Positions 46,796-58,600 of a stretch of 64,000 nt of DNA are shown in pieces; within the stretch, counting starts at the first letter, position 1, and every line of letters begins with the position of its first letter. The position numbers and the translations under genes are program-made. Below the pieces are notes generated by a model, which saw only the letters and a program-made list of their open reading frames with translations, had not been told where the DNA came from and did not search any database. This stretch comes from Malachius bipustulatus (taxonomy: Eukaryota > Arthropoda > Insecta > Coleoptera > Melyridae), in the NCBI GenBank assembly GCA_910589415.1, contig OU342634.1, positions 26,905,144 through 26,969,143 of the forward strand. The letters are read 5' to 3'.

Positions 46796-47017
46796 CTACG
46801 TCAGAGATCGATTCATTTTAATTGTTTTATTCGAATAGAATATAGTGCTGATGCTGGGGCTGATGCTGGTGCTGGTGCTGGTGCTGGAACTCGGAACTAT
46901 AAGATTCTTCAGCTGGCCAGCTGCAACCATCTTTTGAATGTTTTCGAACGTCCCAGGATGACGTTCCTTGAGATCTATTTCTAATACTGGGAATGGAAAA
47001 ATATCAGAAGGATTCAA
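46796..47017 (-). CDS. Weak coding candidate, possible exon remnant
   Basis: The - strand frame reads NPSDIFPFPVLEIDLKERH and PGTFENIQKMVAAGQLKNLI, then a Ser/Thr run from a GGTGCT-type microsatellite (near 46855-46890) and a non-conserved tail. The first 40 residues have convincing protein composition and an acceptor-like TTCCATTCCCAG lies in front of VLEID, but there is no recognisable family and no donor. It could be a fragment of a host gene or of a transposon. Confidence 0.28.
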   Translation of the reverse strand: MNPSDIFPFPVLEIDLKERHPGTFENIQKMVAAGQLKNLIVPSSSTSTSTSISPSISTIFYSNKTIKMNRSLT

Positions 47018-47059
47018 GTTTTTACTGATCCAAATGTAGTTTATGATGGAAATGGTGTA

Positions 47060-49399
47060 GGCAACAAGGTCTCGTTCCTCGACCTTGGCCTGCCGGCGGC
47101 GTCGGGCCTTCGGCCCTCCATGACGGGCCTTCGGCCCGGTTTGTCAGTAGATCCCCGTCAAAGTTAGAATTTTTCATGTTTTTTTCGTGTTACCTTTTTT
47201 TCTATGTCGCTACACGGCACTGTGATCAGTAGATTCCGCGTCGTAGTTAAAATCTGCCATTCATCTCTTTTTGTGTTATTTTTTTCTATATCGCTCCTGA
47301 AGGACCAATATGGGAAGTTCCGAGCCCGCGCGTAGAAGTTAGATTCGCGTCAAAGTTAGTCACGCGTTAGTTTGACAGTTCAGGTTGGTCGCAAAAGAGA
47401 GAACAGGTCGCGAGAAGCACGGAATTTTTTTTGACAGCTGTCAAATATGTCAATGCGGTCTGTGGAATCAACAAAATGCCGAAATGAGTTTTGTTGAAAA
47501 GAGAAACAATTTTTTTAAATGCTCTTGATTTTGACATTTAAAAAATGACAGTTTTAATTTTAATTTCGCAGTTTTCTCAAATGAGAGTCGTAACCTGAAG
47601 TCTCTTCTTTACGTCAAAATTAATAAATGGCCGACATTTTGATTTTAAAAATTGAAAAAAATTATTTCGTGTGTTTGAAACACCCATTTTCCCACATATT
47701 ACTATATAATTTGATATTTGAACGCCATTTTCTCCGAAACTATGCAAGAGAACGAAAAAGGCTCTTCGGTTCTAGATTTGCAATCACTTCATGATGCCCT
47801 TTTGTGAATTTCAGCCGTTTTTATTTTTTTTTTATTTTTTTAAAAATCGAAGGGTGATATAGGCCTATCAATTTGCTTGATCGAAAATTCTTTCGTCGTT
47901 TCCTCTGAAACGCTGCAACTTTTTGACAGACGGTATTTTCCGGTCGACAGAGTTCGTCGATAAGAAGCGTAACGTGAAATTGCAATCGCGAAATTTTTTA
48001 AAATGACCACTGCAGACGCTTTTGAAAATTTTCAAAAAAAAATTTTTTAAATCTACTTTGGCGGTTTACAGCTGACAGACGGTTGTCTCGATTGTAGCAA
48101 AACTTTGCATTTTGGAAGAGCAATTTCTTAGCTACACGCCGATACTTTTGCGATGTTCCCCCGACCCAAGCAGCCAAAGTTAGGGTAAAAAATGTGCGAG
48201 CGGAACAATTTTCCGTTTAAAATCTCGACGATTTCCGAGCAAAATTAATGAAAATCATTTATGGTTGAGCAAAATTAATGAAAATCATCTATGGTTCAGA
48301 ATTTTTTTTCTCGGCAATTTTCGTACATCGGGATTCGGGGATCTTTTTTGCGGGGTTGTGGAAGAGTTGCTCTGTCGGAATTTTCAATTTTTGCCGTTTA
48401 TATTTCCAAAATGGCGGCGCTGTGACTTTTAGAAAATGGCCGATTTTTACTCGCGATTTCTCAACTTTGGCGTTTAAAAAGTCCCAGTTTAGATTTTTTT
48501 TCGAGTTTCTTTTAAAAACCACGTACTAATTAATGGTAATGCCTTTATTTTGACACTTCAAAAAAAAAATTGGATCGAGACTTTTAACGTCACTACGATT
48601 TTTGTTCTTGGAAAAAATTACTCTTATTCGGAGTTTTCAAGTTTGACATTTTTTAAGTGACATTTTCGAATTCGCTGTTATTTTTTCACCATAGCCAGAA
48701 GAGAATCGCATGTAATGCCTTTATTTTGACACCGCCAAAAATAGTTCAATCACGATTTATACCGTCACTATAATAACATTTGGTAAAAAGAAAAAGTTTT
48801 TTCTCAATATTCATGAATTTGACGTTTTAAAAAAATGACAGTTGCATTTATCCGGGATAGCTCTTGCACCAATATGTTATTGCTGCACATTTCACCTTTA
48901 CGACGATACCAAAATCTGGCCGCCATCTTGATCCTTCGATTTTAATTAAGTTTTTTCGTATGCAAAAACTCGCGTTTTTTCAACTTTTCGATTTTGACGT
49001 TTCAAATGTGACAGTTCGATTTGGTTTTCGGAAATATTTTACCGGATTGTAGTGACCGGGAGTCATTTCGTTACGTTAAAAATACAAAATGGCCGCCATC
49101 TTGATTCTTCGAATCGGAAAAAATTATTTCCTTCGGTGGCGTTTACGAAATTTCCGCATACGTAATATGACATTACGTTCTTTACTCTATTTTTCACGAT
49201 GAATTTTTCAAATTTTGAAAATAATTATCAGTCCAAATTATTAGTGAAAGACTAATTGTACATCGTAATTAATTGTAAAAACAATTATTTACAAAATGCG
49301 TAAGAAAAAACAGAAATTAATGCATTTTCCGAACAGGAACCGCGCATTCATCATGATTACCTATTTATACCCACCGGACCATTATAATTAATTATTATA
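47060..49399. repeat. Repeat-derived block with GC hairpins
   Basis: Opens with two nested perfect hairpins, GGGCCTTCGGCCC near 47103 and CGGGCCTTCGGCCCG near 47125. It continues with recurring phrases such as AAAATGGCCGCCATCTTGAT near 49087 and GGCCGCCATCTTGATCCTTC near 48919, and TTTTGACACTTCAAA/TTTTGACACCGCCAAA pairs. ATAGGCC-type and GACAG-type words are unusually frequent. No protein motif was seen. ORFs here (for example 48278-48529) lie on both strands over the same sequence and are rejected. The block looks like a dispersed repeat, possibly a decayed large element. Confidence 0.45.
48237..48296. repeat. Two tandem copies of a 30-bp unit
   Basis: GAGCAAAATTAATGAAAATC plus TTTATGGTT (48237-48266) is repeated immediately with a single T-to-C difference (48267-48296): a recent slippage or duplication. 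Confidence 0.9.
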
Positions 49400-50930
49400 C
49401 TAGCGGGCGAACGAAGCGACCGAGCCAGCGTCCGGCAGGTCAAGACTCGAGCCGTGCCCGGTGAATCGCCGGAACGTATTATCGAAAATTTCAAAAAAAA
49501 ATTCATATCTTCGTTATTAAATGACCTATGTGGATAATTTTTTCACAATCATTTACGTTAATTAATTGTCGTTGCGACTGTCTTTTTAATTTTTCCAATC
49601 GTGCATAAAGAAGAAGACAAAAAAAATAACAAAGAATTAATTTTTCGATTTTTTAATGAAAATAAAAGTGTAAGCTAATTTTCGAGCAGCGAGGAAAATT
49701 TTTATTTTTCGTTTAAAGTACCAACATAATCGAGATCAAATGAAGCCAAAACTTCAAATTATGTGTTGAAGAAAAAAAAATTAAAAAATAATTCACGATC
49801 AAGAAAATACAGGGAGATACAAATGACCGGGCGGTAAATAGTCGAAATGACCCACCGAAGTTTTTCCTGATTTTGACAATTTTCCAACGGTTTAGGAAAA
49901 AAACTATATCTATCTTTTTTGTAGATAAAGGACGTCTCTATCATAGAGCTTTGTTATTTTTTCGATCGGTCGACAATATTTCGAAAAAAATTCAAAAGCA
50001 TGCGTTAAATAGTAGCATTTGATCAATTATTGTTGTTTTAAAGAAACGATTCCCGCTCAAAAACCGGGAATTTTTCCGGAAAATGTTTCGTATAATAAAA
50101 TAGCATTTAAAGAACTATTCAAAAAAGGTCTGATTCGATTTTTCTCTAGGATGCACCGTTTTCGAATAAAATTTTTTTTTGTGATTTTTTGAAAAAATGA
50201 CAGACTTTTTTGTTTTTTTTTAATAAGTCGGTTTTGGCGACATTTCACGTAAAAATCATTATTATCTTTTTTGTAGGCAACGAACGGCTCTATCTCACTG
50301 TTTTGTTGTTTTTTCGATTGGTCGAATAAATTTTGAGAAAAATTAGAAAATATGCAAAAATAGTATGTTCCATTTTTTTAGGGCCGATTACCGCTCATCT
50401 AATCATTTTTTCGAAAAACGATCTTTACAAATTTTGTACGTCCATTCTTTCCCTAAGTAACTGCAGTAGCAGAATCACTCCGCGATGTACCGTTACCGAG
50501 AAAAAGTCCTATATGTGGGACGTTGCAAAAAAAAGTACGGCCCTGAAAGGGGGCCTTAAAATTCTCGGATCAGGCCCATTTTCAATAGGTCGTATTTGGG
50601 GGTCCCGAGCTTCGTCCCTACCAAGTTTCATCCCGATCGGTGCAACTTTCGGACACTTGGAGTGTTTCCTAGGTCGTTCCCGAAAAAACCCGAAATTCCC
50701 GAAAAAAATACACTTCCCGGTAACGGATCCCGCTCATTTTCAATAGGCATCGTGGGACCGTGCGCCTCTTCAATCGAGCCAAATTTCAGGTCTCTACGAC
50801 GAAAAATGGCGCCTCTAGAGTGTTTCCTAGGATTTTGTGACAGACTAATAAGCGACACCAATTTCATTCGTGTAGTGCGCGTATAGTTCCGATATGTCAG
50901 TATATAGATATGACAATAACTATGTTGCCA
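49400..50930 (-). mobile_element. Helitron-like element, 3' end at 49400
   Basis: Read on the - strand, the element ends GGTCGCTTCGTTCGCCCGCTAG followed by T (49403-49399), a GC-rich imperfect hairpin just before CTAG-T as in Helitron 3' ends. Upstream on that strand lies repeat-like sequence to about 50.9 kb, containing phrases such as TTTCATCCCGATCGGTGC and GAGTGTTTCCTAGG (the latter twice, near 50660 and 50819). The 137-codon + strand ORF at 50333-50746 overlaps others in different frames and is not accepted. No Rep/helicase coding, and the 5' end is uncertain. Confidence 0.35.
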
Positions 50931-52894
50931 GGCTCGAATTTCAAATCATCAAGGTGCTCAGTTCAGAATTTCAAACTTTGGTTACTATTTACCGAGCAAT
51001 TAGGAGCAATAGCCGTTAAGGCATCATAGTAGAAGTAGAGGGTAGAAGTTTCTCTCGAAAAGTAAAGCAGTCCTAGTTATAGGTTGCTGCGGTGTAAATC
51101 AGTTGTCAGTCTTCGAAGTGATTTGAGTTTTGAAGCCATCTGAATGGTAGCTAGTCGAAGTTTAAAAGAAGTGAACTCTGACATTTGAAAGTTGTAGATA
51201 ATTTTAAGGCGAGCTGTAAAAAGTTAGTGGATGATACCAGGTGTCTAACAAATAACTCTCGCTGTAAATAACCCATTTGTATAAGTTAAAATGTCTATTT
51301 CTCCGAGCTTGGTTTTGGTAGTACAGATTCCTCCACATTCTTCACTTACTAGGAAACTTTCGATCGAAACGCTCAGTCTCCCCTCTTTTTTATATCTCGT
51401 TATAATAATTTTAGTTTTCATGTTTGTGATTAAAAGTACCTAATTAAAACGTTCAGACTTGAAGTTAGTTGCTAAATTTTTTACTCAAATAACACTGCAA
51501 TGGAGTGCGATCGTGCAATTTCGTTTGCTGTTTGAAGATGTTCCTGCCATTATATTGTTACACCTAGGTATGTGTTGTTGTTATGAAAACGTTCGATACG
51601 GGGATTACTTTTATCTGCTTTTCTGCTAGGACTCTAAATTTTTAGTTTATTTTTCCACATCAGGCTGAGCTGTGACTGACTTTGCTACATGAGTTAATGT
51701 GCGTTAATTTATTATCTTATTGCATGAGGAATGTATGTCATTATTAAACTCAAATCAGCAGGAAAATGGACGTTTTATTCAATAGTCGACACGATATATC
51801 ATCGATTCGAGTCAAATACAACCGCTTCCTTGATGAAAGAACGAAAAAGATCGCTACAGTACAATAATTTATTGTACCAAATAAAATGGTATTTTTTCTC
51901 CTGCTAGCGATCTCAAAGGTTTTCTTTTCAGCAACGTAACTCCTCTTTTTTGTGATTATTCGAAATATTTTATAATTTTATACGAACATATGCGAATAAC
52001 TGAACAGTAAGAAGATTTTATAAATCTCTAACTTGTTTTCTCTTTATATACATAATATAACCATTTACCTAAATTATAAAAAACACCAAAATTTACATTT
52101 CTCTTACCTGTAGGTACCTAATAAGTAGATATACATATATAAATGTAAATAATTAACTACCAGCTTTTACATATTTTCATATTTTCGTGTATTTACAAGA
52201 GGAAAATTTATAATGCTGTTTAGAACCGACAATACTAATTATTGTTATACCAACCCTAAGGGTCCATTATTATTATTATCAGAGGTACTGAGATGTTTAA
52301 AACAAACCCTCAAACCGCGTTGTCAAACGTTTCAAGTGAATTTTATTGAGTATTTGTTAATAAGTGGTGTGTATAAGGTACTAACATAAGATAAGGTCCT
52401 AGATACATTTTTTATTTCTGCGTTTTTCCAGTGTACTTCTAACGAGCTATTTACATAGAGGGGTAGTTCGGGAGAGGGGGAAGTCTTCAAGAGCGATCTG
52501 GCAGCAAAGCGGTATTTAACCTGTTGCGCGACTGGGGTTTGAAAGCAACAGTTGGGAACACAAGGCTCGAAGGCTCAAGGTTGGCTGTGAAGAATTGATT
52601 TTGCGAGAACCAATTAGGGCATAGCTTTTAGCTCTCGTGTTTTGTTTTACTTTTGTCATAAAAGAGGGGCGGATAAAACCGAATGTTTCACCTGTCTGGG
52701 TTTCTTCTATCATTTCTCATTACAGTTTGTTGTGCTCTTAAGACGAGAATTGGCGATATTATTTGTGACAACAATCAATTCATACATTTGCTGAAATATA
52801 CTGAGAAAATTGAAAAATCGAGATTTTTTATTTTTGACATACCTATCTTTTTTATTATTGAAAATACATAAATAGTTTTTTGTAGACTGACATA
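50931..52894. other. No gene seen
   Basis: AT-rich sequence with TTATTATTATTATT near 52268. No exon-like stretch recognised. Confidence 0.4.
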
Positions 52895-54147
52895 CAAGGT
52901 GTTAAAAAATAAGTATCAAATATTTGGAGAGGGTACAGTATTGACCAAAAGAAGTCAAAAAGTCTCAATAAACATTGGTCCGCAAATTGACGGTTTCGAA
53001 GAAACGAAGTATTTTTCAAATTATTTTAAGATTTTGCGTCTGTACATTTTTTTTATTATGCGCTTATCCAAATAGCCAGATCCCTTCAGATCGTATTTTT
53101 GGACACATTCATCAAAGATGCTGCGTGATATTGGTTCAGTTGGCAAACAGTCCCATAATTCCGGAAGGTCAAGGTCGGTGTCCACTCCTAGACCTAGATC
53201 AGAAGAGGCAGTTTTAAAACGAATAGAACAGAATCCGTAGACAAGTTGCGAAGAATATCTGCCGAGGTAGCAATTAGTGACCTCTTGTTTGGAGAATCCT
53301 TCATGAAAAGCTGCTTTATCCATACCATGTACTCATGTACAACGAGTACATGCCCTAAATCCACCTGATCGTGAAGCACGTCTGGTTTTTTGTCGCTGGC
53401 TTTTACGTAGTGATGCTGAAGATCCTCGATTTCTTTCCAATGTTATTTTCACTGATGAGGCCTACTTCACACGAAATGGAGTGGTTCATTTTCACAATAC
53501 GTCAGGCATGTTTTTCGTTGAACTTTTGGATGGGTATCTTGGGCGACAGGTTTCTATAGGTCCTGTTGTTTTACCAAATCGATTAACAGGTGCTGCTTGT
53601 CTAAACTTTTTGCAAAACACAACTTTTGACCTTTTCGAGGACAGTCTTATCGACCAAAGGAAACAAATATGGTTCCAGCATGATGGTGCTCCACCTCATT
53701 ATTCGATTTCCGTTAGGGACCTGTATCATGGCTTGCAAGATCCCCTGATTTAAACCTCATCGATTTTTTTATCGAAACGCTTTTCCTGTAAATAGTCTCG
53801 AAGAGCTGCAGCAACAAATTAATCAAGAATGTCACCAAATCTGACCTAATGTTGAAGTTTTAGAGAGAGTTCGAGTATCCTTCCAGCAGAGATGTCGTGC
53901 CCTGCTTGGAAACGGGAGGAGGGCACTTATTTGAACATCTTATCTAACTCTTTTTCTTTTGGTTTTGTTTATACTTATCATCGTTTCTTTGTACATACAT
54001 AATAAAAAAAAATATGTTAAAATAATTTGAAAAATCCTCCGTATCTTCGAAACTGTCAATTTGCGGACCAATATTTAAGACTTTTTGACTTCTTTTGGTC
54101 CATGCTGTCCCCTCTCCAAATTCGATACTTATTTTTTTAACACCCTG
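52895..54147 (+). mobile_element. Tc1/mariner-like transposon with long inverted ends
   Basis: CAAGGTGTTAAAAAATAAGT at 52895 and the inverted ACTTATTTTTTTAACACCCTG ending at 54147 open inverted repeats of about 130 bp. They continue through GACCAAAAGAAGTCAAAAAG, GGTCCGCAAATTGAC and TTTCGAAGA with only scattered differences. CATA flanks both ends (52891-52894, 54148-54151), containing the TA expected of the superfamily. A broken transposase gene lies between on the + strand. The element is 1253 bp, near full length, and its terminal CA(G/A)GGTG motif is shared with several MITEs in the window. Confidence 0.88.
53230..53934 (+). pseudogene. Mariner-like transposase (frameshifted)
   Basis: Across at least two frameshifts the + strand gives VWRILHEKLLYPYHV near 53287, then RVHALNPPDREARLVFCRWL near 53340, NVIFTDEAYFTRNGVVHFHN near 53438 (first catalytic Asp in TDE), PVVLPNRLTGAACLNFLQNT near 53563, IWFQHDGAPPHY near 53668 (second catalytic Asp in HDGAPPH) and ARSPDLNLIDFF near 53735 (third acidic residue). 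The tail is RVSFQQRCRALLENGRRALI-stop. The order and spacing are those of the IS630/Tc1/mariner DDE/D domain of the family widespread in insects. A helix-turn-helix start is only faintly visible. A palindromic duplication (GTACTCATGTACAACGAGTAC) near 53329 and frameshifts inactivate it. The - strand ORF at 53323-53021 is a shadow. Confidence 0.85.
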
Positions 54148-55899
54148 CATAAGTCGGCATAAGCTTCACTTGTTTTTAAAAGCGACTAGATCCTATAGGT
54201 TTTTTCTTCTTTTTTTTCTTCTGTTTTTCTTGGAGCCGCCATATTGTTTTTTTTTCATGTTATTAGGTCAAAGGTATTCAAACAGAGATTTCAAATTTTC
54301 ATTCCTCCCTTGTTCGAAAAAAAAATTCCCCTTATTAACGTCCATATTATGTCAAATTACATTATTATTTTTGTAACGTTCGGGTTTTGACCAAAAAAAA
54401 ATTTGAAAAAAAAATGGAGAATGGTTTAATTGATATTCTATTAGACCGAACGACATGAAAAACCAATATGACGGCCATAAAAAAATTGTTTATGAAAATT
54501 AAATAAATTTTTTTCTGACGGGCTTGAAAGATATGAATACGATAAGAGATGTCGAGTTTTAACTTTTTAGTATATTTCAACAACCCTCGAAGTCGTCCTA
54601 AATTTTCTTCCAGATTATTAACAATCATAAACTTATGCAACTTTCTGCTTATTCACCCGATCATGTATCTTGTGAGAAAGATTTTTAAAAACGCTTCCTG
54701 TTGAAGAAAAACACAAGGTCGGATAATTTGAGGAAGTTGCACGGAGTTTTAAGAAGAATTCCGGCCTAATTATTTCTTTAAGAACAATCTTGAAGGTTGA
54801 AACATAAAAAAATCTTCATCTCAATTATTTTAATTCAACACGCTTCCATCGATGACGATGGGATATGGCATTGATGTTTTCGTGAAATACAAATAAGGAT
54901 GTTGGGTGTGGGAGTTTTTTTTTCTGATTTATATAATTTTAGATAGCTTCCAATTATGTTTTCGTACCTTTTTGTTTTCGTACGAATTTGAAAGCCCCGC
55001 TTTTGAACTTCAGTCTACTTAATTAATAGTTGAAATGGTTTCCCGGGGATTAACTCCAAAAACTGATACCCTCTGGGATCAATTTATAAATTTCAAAACT
55101 GTTGCTGCAGAAAATTAGTATTCTCGAGTATCTCGAGACTCGTGATTGGTTGTGTTAATTAATCAATACAAAGTTATATTTTTTCTGGACGAGGATAAAT
55201 CAACATCAATTCAACAAAAAAAAAAGACGATGAGGATTAGATTTGTCGTGAGTGGGCCATTGTGACACCTCCACTGCGACCGTAAGTATATTGTGACTCT
55301 CTCGATTGAAAGACGAAATCAACATATTTATTCTTATTCTGTTGATGTTGGCTGTAACATTATTGGCACGAAAATACCCTCTCCTAATTAATAGGTATCA
55401 AGAAAATCTAAATCTGGAGCGATGCTTGTTATTTTCACGAAAATATTTAGAAGAACTGTTGGACGATTTTCCAGTTCATTATTGTCATTGCCAGTGACAT
55501 TGACCGAAGGATACAAGAATAAATCTTACATCTCTTTATAAAAGAGTTTTTTTTCAAAACCGAAAATTATGGTGAACTTATGGGTTTAATACAAACTTTA
55601 TTACCACACTGTAACTTTCTTTTCGGTTTACCCTTATTTCCAAATTTCTCGTGGCCTGCATTTTTCCTCTTCTTATATGTAGGTACCATTGGGATAATAA
55701 AAAATGTTTAAGCTTCAAAAATCCGAAGTTCCTTCCCACAGGACAATTCAGAATAATTTTGTTCCATTATTATTCAAATTATTAACGCATCGCTAGTTAG
55801 GAATTAATCCCATGACGTTTAATGGCTTTAATCCAGGAATGTTAGCACGCGCACATTTTGTTGGTATCCAGGAATTTTTTACAAAACAAACAGCCCAAT
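54148..55899. other. No gene confirmed
   Basis: T-rich and AT-rich sequence. Short ORFs at 54095-54376, 54365-54640 and 55306-55497 have no motif. Confidence 0.35.
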
Positions 55900-55909
55900 C
55901 AACCCTCCC

Positions 55910-56130
55910 GTGTAATGTTGTAAATGCGACAAACCGTCGCATACCTTGTATGAATGCAGTGGATTGAAAAATGATAACGGTGCCTTGTTGTCAAAAAAAG
56001 TGCAAGATCCACTGTTCGCTATCTTTCTCATGGCGCTCTCCAACTTATCTTATTTCAATAACATCCCAAACTATTCTGACTCTATGCATGGAACTGGCGC
56101 ACAACAAACACGTCATGTCAACTGTCTATA
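55910..56130 (+). pseudogene. Possible LINE ORF2 C-terminal fragment
   Basis: The + frame reads CCKCDKPSHTLYECSGLKND near 55917 and then LFAIFLMALSNLSYFNNI. This resembles the C-terminal CxxC...H...C motif of CR1/Jockey-type LINEs and the following 'LL..L.......NL..F' helix. Similarity is limited and there is no reverse transcriptase next to it. Confidence 0.38.
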
Positions 56131-56619
56131 ACAGATGAAGAATGTTCCATACGACTGCATTCCAGAATCTGACAGGACAAATTCCACGCGAATAAAAAGA
56201 AAAGGTGTTCTTCTTTAAAGTTTATAGCCATTAGCTTTCCCAAAGAACAGATATGGGATGTTCCTGATTACTCAACTTCAGTGTGTTTACATATTCATAA
56301 AGGTAAACAAATCCATTAAATTCTAAATAATTTTCGTCAGTATGCTTATAAGTGCTACCACCGCTATCTCGTAACAATAATATGTCGGAGGGTTTTCAAA
56401 GAATCTTCACAATCATAGGAAGAACTGAAGAAAAAGTAACATTTTAGGTATCAATTCTCAGACTTTTATTGAGAAAAGATAAGGGCAATAAGAACATTGT
56501 GAGCGCAGTTCTTTGTAGAAAAAGTAAGAATTCTTCTGCAAGAGCAAATAACTCAACAAACAATATTTTATTGATAATAATTGATAACGTTCCACTAAAT
56601 AAACTTCTAAAGAAATAGT

Positions 56620-57150
56620 ATTTTGCCCATCCTTGAATCCATTGCAATTAAGGCTAGTTCTACCTTTCTTTTTTCTGCAGGCGCATTGTTCAGATGGGTG
56701 CGTCGTCTAGTTTTCTGCTTAGTCCTCCTCGCCTCTTTGCGCCGGTATCAAGATTTTACCATATCCTTTTCCACAACTCAGCGATTATTTGATACACCGA
56801 CTTTGTTATCAGTCATCTTCTTGACTGCTAATCTCTACATCGTCTGTTGGGGACATATCTACTTGGATATGTCTACTGTATCCAAGGGACTGGTGCCTCA
56901 TTCGATTAAAGAAGTCGAGATTAGTAGTCTTTCTATCTTTTCGTTACGTTGAAACTGGTTGCATGCAGTCCTAAAAAGCTACTGAGCATCCCTAGAAGCT
57001 TCCAGCTCACCATATCATCGTTGGAGCGAGTTCTGGCATATGCAACCTCTAGTTTAGTCTCTCTTCTTGCTCTGCGGTACTTTTCACGGTCTTCGCCTCT
57101 ACCAGAAGCTTTCTGAAGGTTATAGTCCCGAAACTCCCTCCACAATATGT
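56620..57150 (-). pseudogene. Possible LINE linker remnant
   Basis: On the - strand MWREFRDYNLQKASGRGEDR then EKYRRARRETKLEVAYAR matches the very basic 'W......R.......Y....RE.K..V...K' linker between endonuclease and reverse transcriptase in LINE ORF2 proteins. Basic stretches in the following 300 bp (VVEKDMVKS, RRKEARRTKQKTRRR) would fit the same remnant but carry stops. Catalytic motifs are absent. Confidence 0.33.
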
Positions 57151-58428
57151 TAGTTGTAAAGCTGTTGAGTACGATTGTTCATCAAACGATCTCCCTCTGC
57201 ATGACGTGGTTTATTAGAAAGGATTTACGCTGTGAGATGTTTCCTGAGAATGACGTCGCAATTCTTAAAGGGGCAAAATCTCGATTGGGCTGCTAGGATG
57301 TACTCTAGTTGTGTGTTTCCTTCACATTCTGTTTTGTGCTTGCACCATGGTAGATTTACCCCCCCCCCCCCCCTCACTTGGTGTCCTGTATACAATAAAC
57401 GTTTACCCAGAGTTTGAACAATACTTCACTTAGTTATCTTCATGGATAACTTAATCTTCATGGAATTCACATTCTAGGATGCGAAGCGAATTTTTGGGAG
57501 CGCATCACAACACGGCCATCGCTTAAGAGGTACGCCCTCAAACTGACCGAGGAGAGAAGAAATTTGTCTTCACGACCGGTTGCCAACTGACACCAAGACA
57601 TCCTGCCTACTTGGGCTCAGGATGCCTCCGTTGGGTCTCGCTCCTCTGGTCATTCTCCATGACCTCTATCCTTTACGCTATGCAATATGCTGTCTGATGC
57701 ACGAACTGGTCTCGACCTGGTATCAGAGTACGCCCGAGGAGCTGTTCGAAACTATGCCTGGTGGTCCGTGGGAAGTAATTATAGTAATATCTTCAACACC
57801 TTTGTTGAATGATCAGTGAATGTAATACGATCTACAATTTAATAAAAATAAATAAAACAATAAAAATTTTGTTCCAATAAATATATCAAATAACTGTCTA
57901 CGACTCAATTTGATATCCACAACTGGAGATGTAAAGCTTTGTCATTTTTGTTGAAATTCAGCGAAGTTCTTGTACTCGTCATATAAGAAATTGATAGAAA
58001 TTTGAGTGGCACATTATTTGATATTTCACGTCAATATATCTTCGTGCATAGAAATCTCATAAAAATTGTTATATACCTATGTGAAAAAGTGTATTAATAC
58101 TGCCATCTAAGTTTCCAGAATGAACCTGCGCCTCCGTGGGCGACGACTGGAATAAAGTTGCATAGAAATGGCACGTTTTGGCCAAAGTAAATATGAATTA
58201 CACTCGTGTCATAGACACGTTTTGCGCGTGACTTGAGCCGGATTTAAATTGACAACCTGATATACGTTTATTTCCAGATTTATTTCCATCGCGCAAATCG
58301 ATTTTGTATAACTCCACAATTCCTGTAAATATTGACGAAGTCGATCAACCGAGCCAGTTGAAGAATCTTTAGGCTGGATAAAATGAGATCATCTTAAAAA
58401 CTTCCAGGAACTGGGAAAGAAAACTTAC
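57151..58428. other. No gene confirmed; poly-C tract
   Basis: A run of 13 C lies at 57361-57373. A GC-richer stretch at 57480-57820 opens in two frames on the + strand (RITTRPSLKRYALKLTEERR; the ORF 57580-57819) but shows no motif and no splice sites, so I leave it unassigned. Confidence 0.3.
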
Positions 58429-58600
58429 ACACTGTTCGAAAGTTTCGCTCATTCTTTCTATCCAGACAAATCTCAAGATTGGTTTTATTAGATTCAATAT
58501 TCTAGAATCTTTCCAAAGTTTAATATACCACCTATCATTGAATTGAAACTTCTTGCGAGGTTCTTTGTCAGGTACGTCCTCGGGTACCACGGTATTGATG
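58429..58600 (-). CDS. Weak exon candidate with consensus donor
   Basis: The - strand frame reads VVPEDVPDKEPRKKFQFNDR, WYIKLWKDSRILNLIKPIL, RFVWIERMSETFEQC and meets a perfect GTAAGT donor at 58428-58423 in phase 0. A stop lies shortly upstream of the frame and I see no good acceptor, so the 5' boundary is unknown. Composition is protein-like (Trp, Lys, Asp). Family not recognised; it may be an exon, a pseudoexon or transposon sequence. Confidence 0.3.

Noticed and set aside
48278..48529. Overlapping + and - strand ORFs
   Set aside because: Phe/Lys-rich, mutually antisense, in repeat DNA with a fresh tandem duplication.
50333..50746. 137-codon + strand ORF, the longest in that region
   Set aside because: Overlaps other open frames on both strands in repeat DNA; composition follows the repeat and no family motif is seen.
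53021..53323. 100-codon - strand ORF
   Set aside because: Antisense shadow of the N-terminal part of the mariner-like transposase.
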